Source: Parvimonas micra (lineage in GTDB: Bacteria; Bacillota; Clostridia; Tissierellales; Peptoniphilaceae). Taken from it: a stretch of DNA of 64,000 bases. Each line of letters opens with the position of its first letter. Position 1 is the first letter of the stretch. The stretch spans positions 930,001 through 994,000 of the forward strand of contig NZ_LR134472.1 in the NCBI RefSeq assembly GCF_900637905.1. The letters run 5' to 3'. The translations under genes and the position numbers were made by a program. The notes under the pieces are model-generated. The model had not been told where the DNA came from and searched no databases. It was given only the letters and a program-made list of their open reading frames with translations. Positions 51,574-59,966 of this stretch are shown here, in pieces.

Positions 51574-52917
51574 TTATGCTTCCTCCAATACCTTACATAG
51601 TTTGTCTATTTCTTCCTTAGTACGTTTTTCAGTAACTGCAAACATAATAACATTTTCTAATTCAGGATAGTACTTTCCAAGATCGAAACCGCCGATTATA
51701 CCATTTTCAAATAATTTTTTATTTAATTCACAAACCGGCTTTTTAGCTTTTAATGCAAATTCTTTATAGAAAGGTGCATCAAAAACTTTTTCGAATTTAC
51801 CTGTTTCTAAAAGTTTCTTGTAAAGATAATGAGATTTCTTTATACATTGTTTTGAAAGTTCTTTAAGACCTTCTTTACCTAAAAGATCCATATAAATTGC
51901 CGCAGTCAAAACATTGATACCTTGGTTAGAACAGATATTTGAAGTAGCTTTATCTCTCTTAATATGTTGTTCTCTGGCTGATAGAGTAAGAACCCAACAT
52001 CTCTTTCCATCTCTGTCAACAGTTTGTCCAACTATTCTTCCAGGAATCTTTCTTAAAAATTCTTTATTTACAGCCATAAATCCTAAGTATGGTCCACCAT
52101 ATGAAATAGGAATACCTAGTGATTGAGCTTCACCTACAACTACATCAACATTACAATCAGATGGTTTCTTTAAAGTTCCTAAAGAAGAAGGGTCAATAGA
52201 AACTACTGAGTAACATTTTTTAAATCCATGTGCAAGTTCTGAAATTTTAGTTACATCTTCAATATTACCAAAGAAGTTTGGATTTTGAACTAAAACAGCA
52301 CCAATTTCATCATTTAATTTTGCTTTTAAATCATCAATACAAGTTACACCGTTACAAGTTTTAACAACTTCCATTTCAATATGTTGGGCATGAAGATAAG
52401 TTTTTAAAACTTCTCTTGACCAAGGTGCAATAGCTTCAGAAACTAAAACTTTTTTCTTTTTAGCATGATGAGCAGTCATAATTGCAGCTTCTGCTAAACT
52501 TGTTCCTTGATCATAAAGTGATGCATTCGCATATTCCATGCCTGTCAAGTTTGAAATCATTGTTTGGAATTCAAAAATGTATTGTAAAGTACCTTGACTG
52601 ATTTCCGGTTGATAAGGAGTATAAGAAGTTAAAAACTCGCTTCTACTAACAATAGTCGGAATAACAGCAGGAATATAATGATCATAAGCACCTGCACCCA
52701 AAAATGTTGTATATTCACTTGAAGGTGTGTTTTTATTTGCTAATTTAGTTAGATAGTTATAAACTTCCAACTCGCTTTTTGCTTTTGGAATATTTAATTC
52801 TCTCTTTAATTTTAATTCTTCAGGAATGTCTGAAAATAAATCTTCAACAGAATTAACACCAAGGCTATCTAACATATCTTTAACATCTTGTTCTGTTAGA
52901 GAAATATAAGGATACAT
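51574..52917 (-). CDS. gcvPA: Glycine dehydrogenase subunit 1 (P-protein alpha)
   Basis: A 447-residue P-protein alpha subunit; it begins [18 protein letters not shown] and has [16 protein letters not shown] and [12 protein letters not shown], typical of GcvPA. It lacks the PLP lysine, which is in PB. It lies 26 bases after gcvT with AGGAGG before its ATG. Confidence 0.96.
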   Translation of the reverse strand: MYPYISLTEQDVKDMLDSLGVNSVEDLFSDIPEELKLKRELNIPKAKSELEVYNYLTKLANKNTPSSEYTTFLGAGAYDHYIPAVIPTIVSRSEFLTSYTPYQPEISQGTLQYIFEFQTMISNLTGMEYANASLYDQGTSLAEAAIMTAHHAKKKKVLVSEAIAPWSREVLKTYLHAQHIEMEVVKTCNGVTCIDDLKAKLNDEIGAVLVQNPNFFGNIEDVTKISELAHGFKKCYSVVSIDPSSLGTLKKPSDCNVDVVVGEAQSLGIPISYGGPYLGFMAVNKEFLRKIPGRIVGQTVDRDGKRCWVLTLSAREQHIKRDKATSNICSNQGINVLTAAIYMDLLGKEGLKELSKQCIKKSHYLYKKLLETGKFEKVFDAPFYKEFALKAKKPVCELNKKLFENGIIGGFDLGKYYPELENVIMFAVTEKRTKEEIDKLCKVLEEA

Positions 52918-52943
52918 ATAGAATTTACCTCCTAATAATTTAA

Positions 52944-54047
52944 TTATTTTTTAAGAAATTTCTTACTGATTAATACAGCAGGAACTTTTTTATTTCTAAT
53001 TTCAACTTGAACTTCATTTCCTATTTCAGCTTGATCCGCATCAACAATTACATTTGCAATAGTTTTGCCCAATGTAGGTGACATATAACCTGTTGTAACA
53101 AATCCGATTTCTTTATCGCCTTTAAATACTTTCGCTCCATGTCTTGCAATGCCTTTGCCTGTCAATTCAAGACCGATTAACTTTCTAGGAACTCCTGCTT
53201 CTTTCATTTTTGCTAAAGGAGCTTTACCTATGAAGTCTGCTTCTTGTTTTAATTTTACAAAATAACCAAGACCTGCTTCAAGTGGAGTTATAACGTCATC
53301 CATTTCATTTCCGTAAAGTGGAAGAGCTGCTTCAAATCTCAAAGTATCTCTACAACCTAAACCGCAAGGCATAACTCCGTCTTCTTTGCCGATTTTTAGG
53401 ATTTCATCCCATAATTTATTCATATCTTCACCGGAGCCGTAAATTTCAAATCCGTCTTCACCTGTATATCCTGTACGTGAAACTAAGAATTTTCCGCAAT
53501 CTCCAAGTTGAACATTTTCTTTAAAAGTGAAGAATTTTATTTCATTTGCCAAATCAACATCTTTAGCTAATTTTTGTAAAATTTTTTCAGCTTTTGGACC
53601 TTGCAATGCAATTTGTGCAGTTTCTGATGAAATATTTTTAATTTCTACATCGTAGTTTCCTTTTTGTTTTAAGAACCAAGCAAAGTCCTTATCTGTATTT
53701 GCAGCATTAACTACAATATACATATCATCTTTACCTTTTCTGTAAACTAGTAAATCATCAACAACTCCACCGTTTTCATTACATAATAAAGAGTAAATAA
53801 CTTGTCCGTCACCAATAGTTGTCAAATCGTTAGTGATTAAATGATTTACATAGTCAAAAGCGTCTTTGCCTTTAACAGTAACTTCTCCCATATGTGAAAC
53901 ATCAAATAATCCGGCATTATTTCTAACTGCATTATGTTCAGCAGCTAGTCCTTCGTATTTAACAGGTAGTAACCAACCTGCATAGTCAACAACTTCTCCT
54001 CCATATGAAATGTGTTTTTCGTACAATGGTGTTTTTTTTGCAGCCAT
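52944..54047 (-). CDS. gcvT: Aminomethyltransferase (T-protein)
   Basis: A 367-residue folate-dependent T-protein that transfers the methylene group from the lipoyl arm of GcvH to tetrahydrofolate. Typical stretches are VDYAGWLLPVKYEG at the start, LFDVSHMGEVTVKG, and RTGYTGEDGFEIYG. The start at 54047 is preferred because GGAGG lies just before it; an in-frame ATG 12 codons upstream has no binding site. It is the first gene of gcvT-gcvPA-gcvPB. No gcvH is in the operon or the window. A four-codon ORF with a strong binding site lies in its leader (54080-54094). Confidence 0.95.
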   Translation of the reverse strand: MAAKKTPLYEKHISYGGEVVDYAGWLLPVKYEGLAAEHNAVRNNAGLFDVSHMGEVTVKGKDAFDYVNHLITNDLTTIGDGQVIYSLLCNENGGVVDDLLVYRKGKDDMYIVVNAANTDKDFAWFLKQKGNYDVEIKNISSETAQIALQGPKAEKILQKLAKDVDLANEIKFFTFKENVQLGDCGKFLVSRTGYTGEDGFEIYGSGEDMNKLWDEILKIGKEDGVMPCGLGCRDTLRFEAALPLYGNEMDDVITPLEAGLGYFVKLKQEADFIGKAPLAKMKEAGVPRKLIGLELTGKGIARHGAKVFKGDKEIGFVTTGYMSPTLGKTIANVIVDADQAEIGNEVQVEIRNKKVPAVLISKKFLKK

Positions 54048-54119
54048 ATCAAATTCCTCCTTTAAATTTAGAATAGAAATCAATTACCTCTCATAAGATA
54101 ACTCCTTTCCTTTAATGTA

Positions 54120-54148
54120 ATTATAGTATAAAAAAATAAAAAATACAA
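54120..54148 (-). promoter_or_regulatory. Promoter of the gcv operon
   Basis: On the minus strand TTGTAT (54148-54143) and TATAAT (54125-54120), spacer 17 bases. No glycine riboswitch is visible between it and gcvT. Confidence 0.65.
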
Positions 54149-54723
54149 TAGTCTTTTTACAAAAACATAAAAAGTTTTTTATCAAACTAAATTTCTTGTT
54201 CATAAAATTAACAAAAAAGAGTTATATTAAAATAAAAGCGTTTTTATTTTAACTTATAGATTTGTAATATATGGAAAACATACCCTAAAAATTTATAAAA
54301 TAATTATAAATTAAAAAACTTTTTTTAAAAAATTTTAAAATATTTTACTTATAAAAATAATATTGATAACTTACACTATAACTATTAACAAAAAAATAAA
54401 AAATACTAATTTTTTAAAAAGATTAAAAAAATTTTTCAATAAAATCATTTTTTTTTATAAAGATTTTTTAATTTTACAAAAAATATGTTACAAAAGTTAA
54501 AATAACAATAAAACAATGACGAATTGTCAATAAAAGTTTTTGCATATAATTAGAAAAAGTTGTTGTAAGTTTATTAAATAAATCTATCAAAAATGTAAAA
54601 ACGTTAGTTAAAAATATTTGTTTATATCTTTATATTTGATATTATTAGGGTATAAAATTCCTATAAAATAATTACATATACGATAATTAAATCTAAATTA
54701 AATTTGTAATTGCGGAGGTCATT
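54149..54723. other. Very A+T-rich intergenic region
   Basis: This gene-free stretch has long A and T runs, and a perfect 11-bp inverted repeat at 54227-54252 (TTAAAATAAAA / TTTTATTTTAA). The run pattern suggests curved DNA between the divergent gcvT and NAD-kinase-like genes. I see no ORF, riboswitch or repeat module. GGAGG for the next gene is at 54715. Confidence 0.5.
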
Positions 54724-55839
54724 ATGAAAAAAATTGGACTTTTGGTAAATCCTATTGCCGGAATGGGTGGTAGAGTGGGACTTAAAGGAACTGATGGAGC
54801 AGATATTTTAGAAAAAGCAATTTCACTTGGTGCTGTTCAAGAAGCTCCTGAAAAGGCAAAGAAAGCTTTAGCTAAAGTTGTTGAATTAAAAGATAAGTTT
54901 AAAATTTATACTGCAAGTGGTCTAATGGGAGAAGATGAATGTAAAGAGCTTGGACTAAATTATGAAGTTGTCTATAATTCAGCTGAAAAATCTTCAGTTA
55001 CAGATTCAAGAGAGCTTTTGAAATACTTTTTAGAAAATGGTATTGATTTGATTTTCTTTGTAGGTGGAGATGGAACAGCAAGAGATGTTTATTCCGTTAT
55101 CGAAGATAAAATAGCTGTAATTGGAGTTCCTGCAGGAGTAAAAATTCATTCACCTGTTTATGGCAATACTCCTGAACAAGCTGGAAGTTTGCTTTTTGAA
55201 GTTATAAATGGTGTTGAACTACCTGTAATTGAAAAAGATGTTGTGGATATTGACGAAGATGCCTTTAGAGATGATAGAGTAGAAGTTAGACTTTACGGTT
55301 ATTTAAAAGTACCTTTTGATCAAAGATATTTACAAAACAAAAAATCACAAACTCCTCAATCAGATAGTGATGCTCAAGTTTCAATTGCATGTGATATAAT
55401 TGATGATATGAAAGATGATATCTTTTATATAATTGGATCAGGAACAACTCCTATGTACATTATGAAAGAATTGGACTTACCATACACTGTATTGGGTGTC
55501 GATATAATAAAAAATAAAAAACTTGTGAAAAAAGATTGTAGCGAAAACGACATACTTGAAGTAATAGGAGATGAAAGAGCTATTTTGATTGTAACCCCAA
55601 TGGGTGGTCAAGGATATGTTTTCGGTCGTGGAAATCAACAATTAAGTGCAAATGTTTTAAGAAAGATAGACAAAAAAGACATTATAATAATTGCGACAAA
55701 TGGGAAATTGGAGAGTATAACATCAGGGCATCTAGTAGCTTACACAATGGATGAAGAAGTGGATAAAAAATTAAAAGGCTATTATAGAGTTAAAATTGGA
55801 TATGAAAGAGAAAAAATGATGTTAGTAGATAATGAATAA
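54724..55839 (+). CDS. ATP-NAD kinase family protein
   Basis: A 371-residue protein of the NAD kinase/diacylglycerol kinase fold superfamily. The GGDGTARD motif (residues 114-121) is the nucleotide loop, and KKIGLLVNPIAGMGG at the N-terminus is typical of the AcoX-like branch. The C-terminal part with TPMGGQGYVFGRGNQQ is the family's beta domain. Whether it phosphorylates NAD or another substrate is not known. It is divergent from gcvT across an A+T-rich gap. Confidence 0.85.
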   Translation: MKKIGLLVNPIAGMGGRVGLKGTDGADILEKAISLGAVQEAPEKAKKALAKVVELKDKFKIYTASGLMGEDECKELGLNYEVVYNSAEKSSVTDSRELLKYFLENGIDLIFFVGGDGTARDVYSVIEDKIAVIGVPAGVKIHSPVYGNTPEQAGSLLFEVINGVELPVIEKDVVDIDEDAFRDDRVEVRLYGYLKVPFDQRYLQNKKSQTPQSDSDAQVSIACDIIDDMKDDIFYIIGSGTTPMYIMKELDLPYTVLGVDIIKNKKLVKKDCSENDILEVIGDERAILIVTPMGGQGYVFGRGNQQLSANVLRKIDKKDIIIIATNGKLESITSGHLVAYTMDEEVDKKLKGYYRVKIGYEREKMMLVDNE

Positions 55840-55845
55840 AATATT

Positions 55846-55872
55846 AGGCGATAGGAATATCGTCTTTTTTTG
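55846..55872 (+). terminator. Rho-independent terminator
   Basis: AGGCGATA pairs with TATCGTCT around a four-base loop, then seven T. Confidence 0.8.
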
Positions 55873-56051
55873 TCTAAAAATTTAATTGAGATATTATAGA
55901 AAACAATATCTAGTAGTTATTTATTAAATAGATGATACAATAAAAAAGTGACAAAATTTATTAATATGCCCGGTTTTTTATAAATTCTGTATAAATTCTA
56001 AAAATTTTTTCTATACATTTTTATTTTGTACTACCTTTTTGAACTAAAGTG

Positions 56052-56060
56052 TGTTATAAT
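56052..56060 (+). promoter_or_regulatory. Extended -10 promoter of the 6S-like RNA
   Basis: TGTTATAAT (extended -10 plus TATAAT). A -35 is weak (TACCTT at 56032). Transcription should begin about 56067. Confidence 0.65.
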
Positions 56061-56072
56061 AATATTGTCTAA

Positions 56073-56213
56073 GGTTCCTGTTTAATTATACCTACATTTA
56101 TTATAAGGGATTACGGAGTTCTTACTTTGATGGCAGCCTTATTTTAGGAAACCGTGAGATTTAAGACAGTTTGCCCACCTTCAATTGCGAAGGTTTATAA
56201 AATAACAGGAACC
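56073..56213 (+). ncRNA. ssrS: Probable 6S RNA
   Basis: The 141 bases fold end to end: GGTTCCTGTT at the 5' end pairs perfectly with AACAGGAACC at the 3' end. A large unpaired bubble follows, then a terminal hairpin closed by ACGG/CCGT. In the 3' side of the bubble sits GCCCACCTTC-hairpin-GAAGGTTTATA, a mark seen in many 6S RNAs. 6S RNA mimics an open promoter and holds the main RNA polymerase. It is shorter than the usual 180-200 bases, so the identity is probable, not certain. No protein frame overlaps it. Confidence 0.65.
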
Positions 56214-56252
56214 AAAAGACTTTATTAATAAGTTAATAATTAGGAGGTTTTT

Positions 56253-56630
56253 ATGAGTTTAACAAAGTATATTGAACAAAGACGTATTGAAAGAGAAAGA
56301 GAAGTTAGAAGAAAAATAAGAAATGAAAAATTATCAAGTCTTGCAAAAGTTGCTGCGGGAGCTGCTGTTGGTGCCGGAATTGGAATTTTATTTGCTCCTA
56401 AATCCGGTAAAGAAACGAGAGAAGATATTGCTAAGGCAACTAAAGAAGGTGTTGAATACGTAAGTGAAAATGTAAACAATGCTGTTAAAGTTGTTGCTGA
56501 TAAAGCTAAAGAAGTTAAAGAGGCGGTAGGAGAAAAATACGATAATTTTGCTAACAGAAATATGACTGAAATTTCTCCTGAATCCAAAGAAATGGATATA
56601 ACAGATATAACTGAAACAACAGAAGAATAG
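56253..56630 (+). CDS. YtxH domain protein
   Basis: A 125-residue protein with a basic N-terminus, one glycine-alanine-rich membrane segment (VAAGAAVGAGIGILFAPKSGKETR, about residues 34-57) and a helical charged tail. The membrane segment followed by FAPKSGKETREDI is the YtxH signature. The family is linked to general stress; the function is unclear. AGGAGG precedes the start. It is followed 10 bases later by a partner with a similar membrane-plus-coil design. Confidence 0.85.
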   Translation: MSLTKYIEQRRIEREREVRRKIRNEKLSSLAKVAAGAAVGAGIGILFAPKSGKETREDIAKATKEGVEYVSENVNNAVKVVADKAKEVKEAVGEKYDNFANRNMTEISPESKEMDITDITETTEE

Positions 56631-56640
56631 TGAGGATAAA

Positions 56641-57111
56641 ATGGTAACAATAGATTTAGATTTAACTTTGAGGGTTATTCTTTATTTAGTTGCGATAGTT
56701 TGTTTATTATTATGTATTTATTTCTTTATCAAGTTGATAAAAATGTTTGGAAGAATAAATACGATTTTGGAAAAAAGTGAAGAAAGTTTGATTTCAAGTG
56801 CTGAAAAATTACCGGGCTTGATTGAAAATACTGATAAGGCTATCGTAAATGCAAATGAAATTCTTGAAAAAACAGACGGAATTTTAACCGATACAAAAGA
56901 AGATATAACAGAGAGTATTGAAAATGTAAATTTGACACTTGAAAATGTAAAAGATATTACCGAAGATATTAATGTATCTACAAGATTTGTAGCAGAACAA
57001 GTTGTAGATACTACAATGGATATTAGAGAAAATGTCGATATTATGATTGATAAAGTAGATATGATTATGAATATCATAGAAACTATCAGATCTTATTTTA
57101 GGAAAAAATAA
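56641..57111 (+). CDS. DUF948-like membrane-anchored coiled-coil protein
   Basis: A 156-residue protein with a membrane segment at about 12-33 and a long coiled coil rich in Asn, Thr, Glu and Asp (NTDKAIVNANEILEKTDGI and similar heptads). The architecture and the pairing with a YtxH gene are typical of DUF948-type proteins. The function is unknown. It lies 10 bases after the YtxH gene and shares its operon. Confidence 0.75.
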   Translation: MVTIDLDLTLRVILYLVAIVCLLLCIYFFIKLIKMFGRINTILEKSEESLISSAEKLPGLIENTDKAIVNANEILEKTDGILTDTKEDITESIENVNLTLENVKDITEDINVSTRFVAEQVVDTTMDIRENVDIMIDKVDMIMNIIETIRSYFRKK

Positions 57112-57169
57112 TTTTTATACTATCGACTTTTGATAAGTTTCTATTTTTTTATAAAGATAGGAGGACATT

Positions 57170-57922
57170 ATGGGAGTTATAGGAAAATCAGAATTGTTGG
57201 AATCGTTGTATAAGATTGGAGAGGGAAAGGCCGGTTATAAGTTAAATAAAATGTTAATTTTGGCATTTTTAGCGGGGTTGTTTATAGCACTAAGCGGATT
57301 GTCTTATGTAGTTGTTAATACGGGAATGGCGAGTTTAAACGCAACTTATGGAAAATTTATTTCAGGGATTTGTTTCTCTTTTGGGCTTTTTGCCGTAGTT
57401 GTTGCCGGAGCTGATTTGTTTACAGGGAATGTTTTGATGTTAGCTCCTGCATTGGGAAAGAGAATTACATTTTCTAAAATGTTTAGAAATTGGGTATTTG
57501 TTTACTTATTTAATTTTGTCGGTGCAATTTTTGTATCACTGATTGTTTATTTTGCAAGTATTATGACACCGGAAATGCTTGCGTTTTTACATAAAATTAC
57601 CGTTGCTAAAACTACAGAAAGCTTTACAGTTCTTTTGTTTAAGGGAATAGGATGTAATATTTTCGTTTGCTTGGGTGTTTGGATGGCTTATGCGTGTAAA
57701 GATGGTGTCTCAAAGTTCTTTGCTTGTGCAATTTCCGTTATATTATTTTTAATTTGCAGATTTGAGCATAGCATTGCAAATATGTTCTATCTTTCATACT
57801 CTTTTATAATATCAGATATAGGTGCAGGTGCAGTTATATATGATTTAATTCCTGTTACAATAGGAAATATAATAGGAGGAAGTATAGTGGCTATTTGTTA
57901 CTATTTTGCTTATAAAGATTAG
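57170..57922 (+). CDS. Formate/nitrite transporter (FNT family)
   Basis: A 250-residue pentameric channel subunit with six membrane segments. GNVLMLAPALGKR is the loop with the conserved Asn-Val, and GIGCNIFVCLGVWMA contains the central pore region. Members move formate, nitrite, lactate or hydrosulfide; which one is not fixed by sequence. AGGAGG precedes ATG 57170. A ModE-like regulator follows 11 bases later, so the pair probably forms one operon. Confidence 0.9.
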   Translation: MGVIGKSELLESLYKIGEGKAGYKLNKMLILAFLAGLFIALSGLSYVVVNTGMASLNATYGKFISGICFSFGLFAVVVAGADLFTGNVLMLAPALGKRITFSKMFRNWVFVYLFNFVGAIFVSLIVYFASIMTPEMLAFLHKITVAKTTESFTVLLFKGIGCNIFVCLGVWMAYACKDGVSKFFACAISVILFLICRFEHSIANMFYLSYSFIISDIGAGAVIYDLIPVTIGNIIGGSIVAICYYFAYKD

Positions 57923-57933
57923 GAGTTGTAATT

Positions 57934-58296
57934 ATGTTGGAGTTTCCCCAAAAATTTAATGTAAAAATAACTTTGTATAATAAAGATTATTCATTTGGAA
58001 ATGGATTATATAGGCTACTCTTATTAATTGATGAATATAAGTCAATCAATAGAGCATGTAAAGAAATGCGAATGGCATATTCCAAAGCTTACAAAATGAT
58101 ACTTCGATCTGAAAAAGACTTGAATTGTAAACTTCTTGTCGGAAAAATCGGAGGAAAAGGTGGCGGTGGCTCAACACTCACACCTGAAGCAAGAAAATTA
58201 ATATCTTTTTATGAAAAAGTAAATTTAGAAACAAAAGAATTTGTCAAAAACGAAATTGAAAAATTTGAAAAAGAAATTAGCCAAACGGAGAATTAA
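57934..58296 (+). CDS. ModE N-terminal-like winged-helix regulator
   Basis: A 120-residue protein with a LysR/ModE-type winged helix: the stretch DEYKSINRACKEMRMAYSKAYKMI is the recognition helix-turn-helix and GGKGGGGSTLTPEARKLI is the wing. It lacks the C-terminal molybdate-binding (TOBE) domain of full ModE. Short ModE-like proteins often regulate transport or molybdenum genes. It follows the FNT channel gene and may control it. A terminator follows. Confidence 0.82.
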   Translation: MLEFPQKFNVKITLYNKDYSFGNGLYRLLLLIDEYKSINRACKEMRMAYSKAYKMILRSEKDLNCKLLVGKIGGKGGGGSTLTPEARKLISFYEKVNLETKEFVKNEIEKFEKEISQTEN

Positions 58297-58313
58297 AAAA
58301 TCTCCGTTTTTTG
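58283..58313 (+). terminator. Rho-independent terminator
   Basis: AAACGGAGA pairs with TCTCCGTTT around a loop of A and T, then six T. It overlaps the last codons of the ModE-like gene. Confidence 0.88.
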
Positions 58314-58434
58314 TCGTGGAGTAATAAATATTTCTGTTTATAAAAAATATTTTTCAAAGTTTTATAAGTAGAAGATAATTAAAATCATTAAAAACGGGTA
58401 TATAATACAAAAATATATAAGGAGGTCTTTTAAG

Positions 58435-58770
58435 ATGGATCATGTAAAAGGATTACAAAATGTTGTAGAAAACTCAAAAAATTTAGGAGCTGCTCTACCT
58501 AACGAAATGAAAGCTTTTAGCAATCTTTTTGGAGAAGTTTTTAAGGATGGAGCATTAACTGTAAAAGAAAAAGAATATATTGCACTTGGAATTGCAGTAG
58601 CAGTTCGTTGTGAAGGTTGTATCGAAGCTCATACAAGAAATCTTATTAATTTGGATGTTTCAAGAGAAGAAATCGCAGAAATAATTTCTGTTGCAGTTCT
58701 TATGGGTGGAGGACCTTCAACTATCTATGGTGGAAAGGCATTAGAAGCATTTGATCAATTATCTAAATAG
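58435..58770 (+). CDS. Carboxymuconolactone decarboxylase/AhpD-like protein
   Basis: A 111-residue protein with the AhpD/CMD core: the CEGCIEAHTRN motif carries a CxxC and a histidine as in thiol-reductase members, and the flanking helices match. It probably helps reduce peroxide or handle thiols in the cytoplasm. AAGGAGG precedes ATG 58435. Monocistronic, bounded by terminators. Confidence 0.87.
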   Translation: MDHVKGLQNVVENSKNLGAALPNEMKAFSNLFGEVFKDGALTVKEKEYIALGIAVAVRCEGCIEAHTRNLINLDVSREEIAEIISVAVLMGGGPSTIYGGKALEAFDQLSK

Positions 58771-58793
58771 TCTTAATAATAAAAATAAATAAT

Positions 58794-58840
58794 AAAAAGT
58801 GGTGAAAATGTGATGAACTCAAAAACACCACTTTTTTTGT
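58794..58840 (+). terminator. Rho-independent terminator
   Basis: AAAAAGTGGTG pairs with CACCACTTTTT, loop of about 23 bases, then T. Confidence 0.75.
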
Positions 58841-58890
58841 TTTTACAAAAAAGGTTGAAGATTTTACTCATCAACCCTAATTACTAAACT

Positions 58891-59583
58891 CTATTTTTTG
58901 CTAAGATTTTTTAGGCCGAATTCATAGCCTGTTTTTGTGTCTAAAATTACATTATCATTAACTATTTCAAATCTTTTTTCTTCCAAATTATCCGCTCTTA
59001 AATATCTTTTATCTCCAATTGTTACAATACTCGGATTATCATAAACACCACCCATGATTTTTGGACCTTCTCCTTTATATTCAAATTCCTCATTCATAGG
59101 TAATTCAAAGCTTATGAAAGAATAATCTTCAGTCTTCTTAACTATTTCAACAGTTCCGCCCTTAGGTCCTTCATATACATTACCATAATACTTTTCCATT
59201 TCCTTATCCGGAACTCTATCATAGTGAGTAAATTCATATCCTGTATAGTTATCTAAAATTACATTTTCTGAAACAATTTCAAATCTATCATCAGGTAATC
59301 CCTCAGCAGTTAAATATTTTTTTCCATTTTTTCTTATAACTTTAGGATAGTCAAAATTTCCACCTGAAATATTTTCTTTAACATTTTCCTTAAAAGTTGC
59401 ATTTTCAGGTAGTGTAAAGTATAAAACTGAATATAATTTACTCTTTTTAATTACACTAATTCCAGAGCCTACAGCTCCATATCTTTTTCCATAAAGTTGT
59501 TCCACTTCGTTACTCTTTGAAGCACAAGACGATAACAACAAAGTTGATACCAAAAACATGAACAAAATTTTTATTTTTTTCAT
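58891..59583 (-). CDS. Lipoprotein with two internal repeats
   Basis: A 230-residue lipoprotein. The signal peptide ends with a lipobox LLSSC (lipidated Cys20). The mature part holds two copies of about 98 residues that share the same pattern: a YG strand, then ENVILDNYTGYEF in the first and DNVILDTKTGYEF in the second. I recognise no family; it is an exported extracellular protein of unknown function. A purine-rich binding site (AAGGAG) lies before its ATG. Confidence 0.8.
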   Translation of the reverse strand: MKKIKILFMFLVSTLLLSSCASKSNEVEQLYGKRYGAVGSGISVIKKSKLYSVLYFTLPENATFKENVKENISGGNFDYPKVIRKNGKKYLTAEGLPDDRFEIVSENVILDNYTGYEFTHYDRVPDKEMEKYYGNVYEGPKGGTVEIVKKTEDYSFISFELPMNEEFEYKGEGPKIMGGVYDNPSIVTIGDKRYLRADNLEEKRFEIVNDNVILDTKTGYEFGLKNLSKK

Positions 59584-59809
59584 AAAATCACTCCTTTTTT
59601 ACTTTTTAAAAATAATTATAGTTACAGAAAATCTATAAAAATAACAACTATATTTGTTCTATCCATATTAGCAATCTATATAATAAGATTTTAATATAAT
59701 TTTTAACCAAATCAACATATTCGCTATACACTATAAATATATCACTTTACTCAAATTAAGTCAAGTATTTTATGAAAAAAAAATACTTTTTATCATATTT
59801 TTATTTTTG

Positions 59810-59838
59810 TTGAAAAAATAATATTTTTATGTTAAAAT
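59810..59838 (+). promoter_or_regulatory. Promoter of the preQ1 riboswitch-queT transcript
   Basis: TTGAAA at 59810-59815 and TAAAAT at 59833-59838, spacer 17 bases. Between 59584 and here I see no other feature. Confidence 0.7.
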
Positions 59839-59873
59839 TATACGGTAATTTTTATAGAAATTAAATTTAAATA

Positions 59874-59909
59874 ATAGTGTTTTGCTTGGCACCCACTTTA
59901 AAAATCAAG
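59874..59909 (+). ncRNA. preQ1-I riboswitch aptamer
   Basis: The sequence follows the preQ1-I layout. A P1 stem (AGTG 59876-59879 with CACT 59894-59897) encloses a loop containing CTTG, and after the loop comes CACCCACT-TTAAAAA-TCAAG, close to the class consensus CACCCTCTATAAAAAACTAA. CTTG (59885-59888) pairs with the tail CAAG (59906-59909) to make the H-type pseudoknot. It precedes the queuosine precursor transporter gene. The mature P1 is short, so 0.8. Confidence 0.8.
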
Positions 59910-59913
59910 TGCT

Positions 59914-59935
59914 GGGGCACTTTGCCCTTTTTTTG
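59914..59935 (+). terminator. Terminator of the preQ1 riboswitch
   Basis: GGGC (59915-59918) and GCCC (59924-59927) with seven T. The overlapping alternative hairpin AAGTGC (59907-59912) with GCACTT (59917-59922) competes with both the pseudoknot and this stem and can serve as antiterminator. Confidence 0.7.
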
Positions 59936-59966
59936 TTGAACAAAGCACTCCAAAGAGGAGGAAAAT

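Noticed and set aside
54084-54140. A glycine riboswitch in front of gcvT.
   Set aside because: The leader is only about 65 bases from promoter to start and shows none of the tandem aptamer core.
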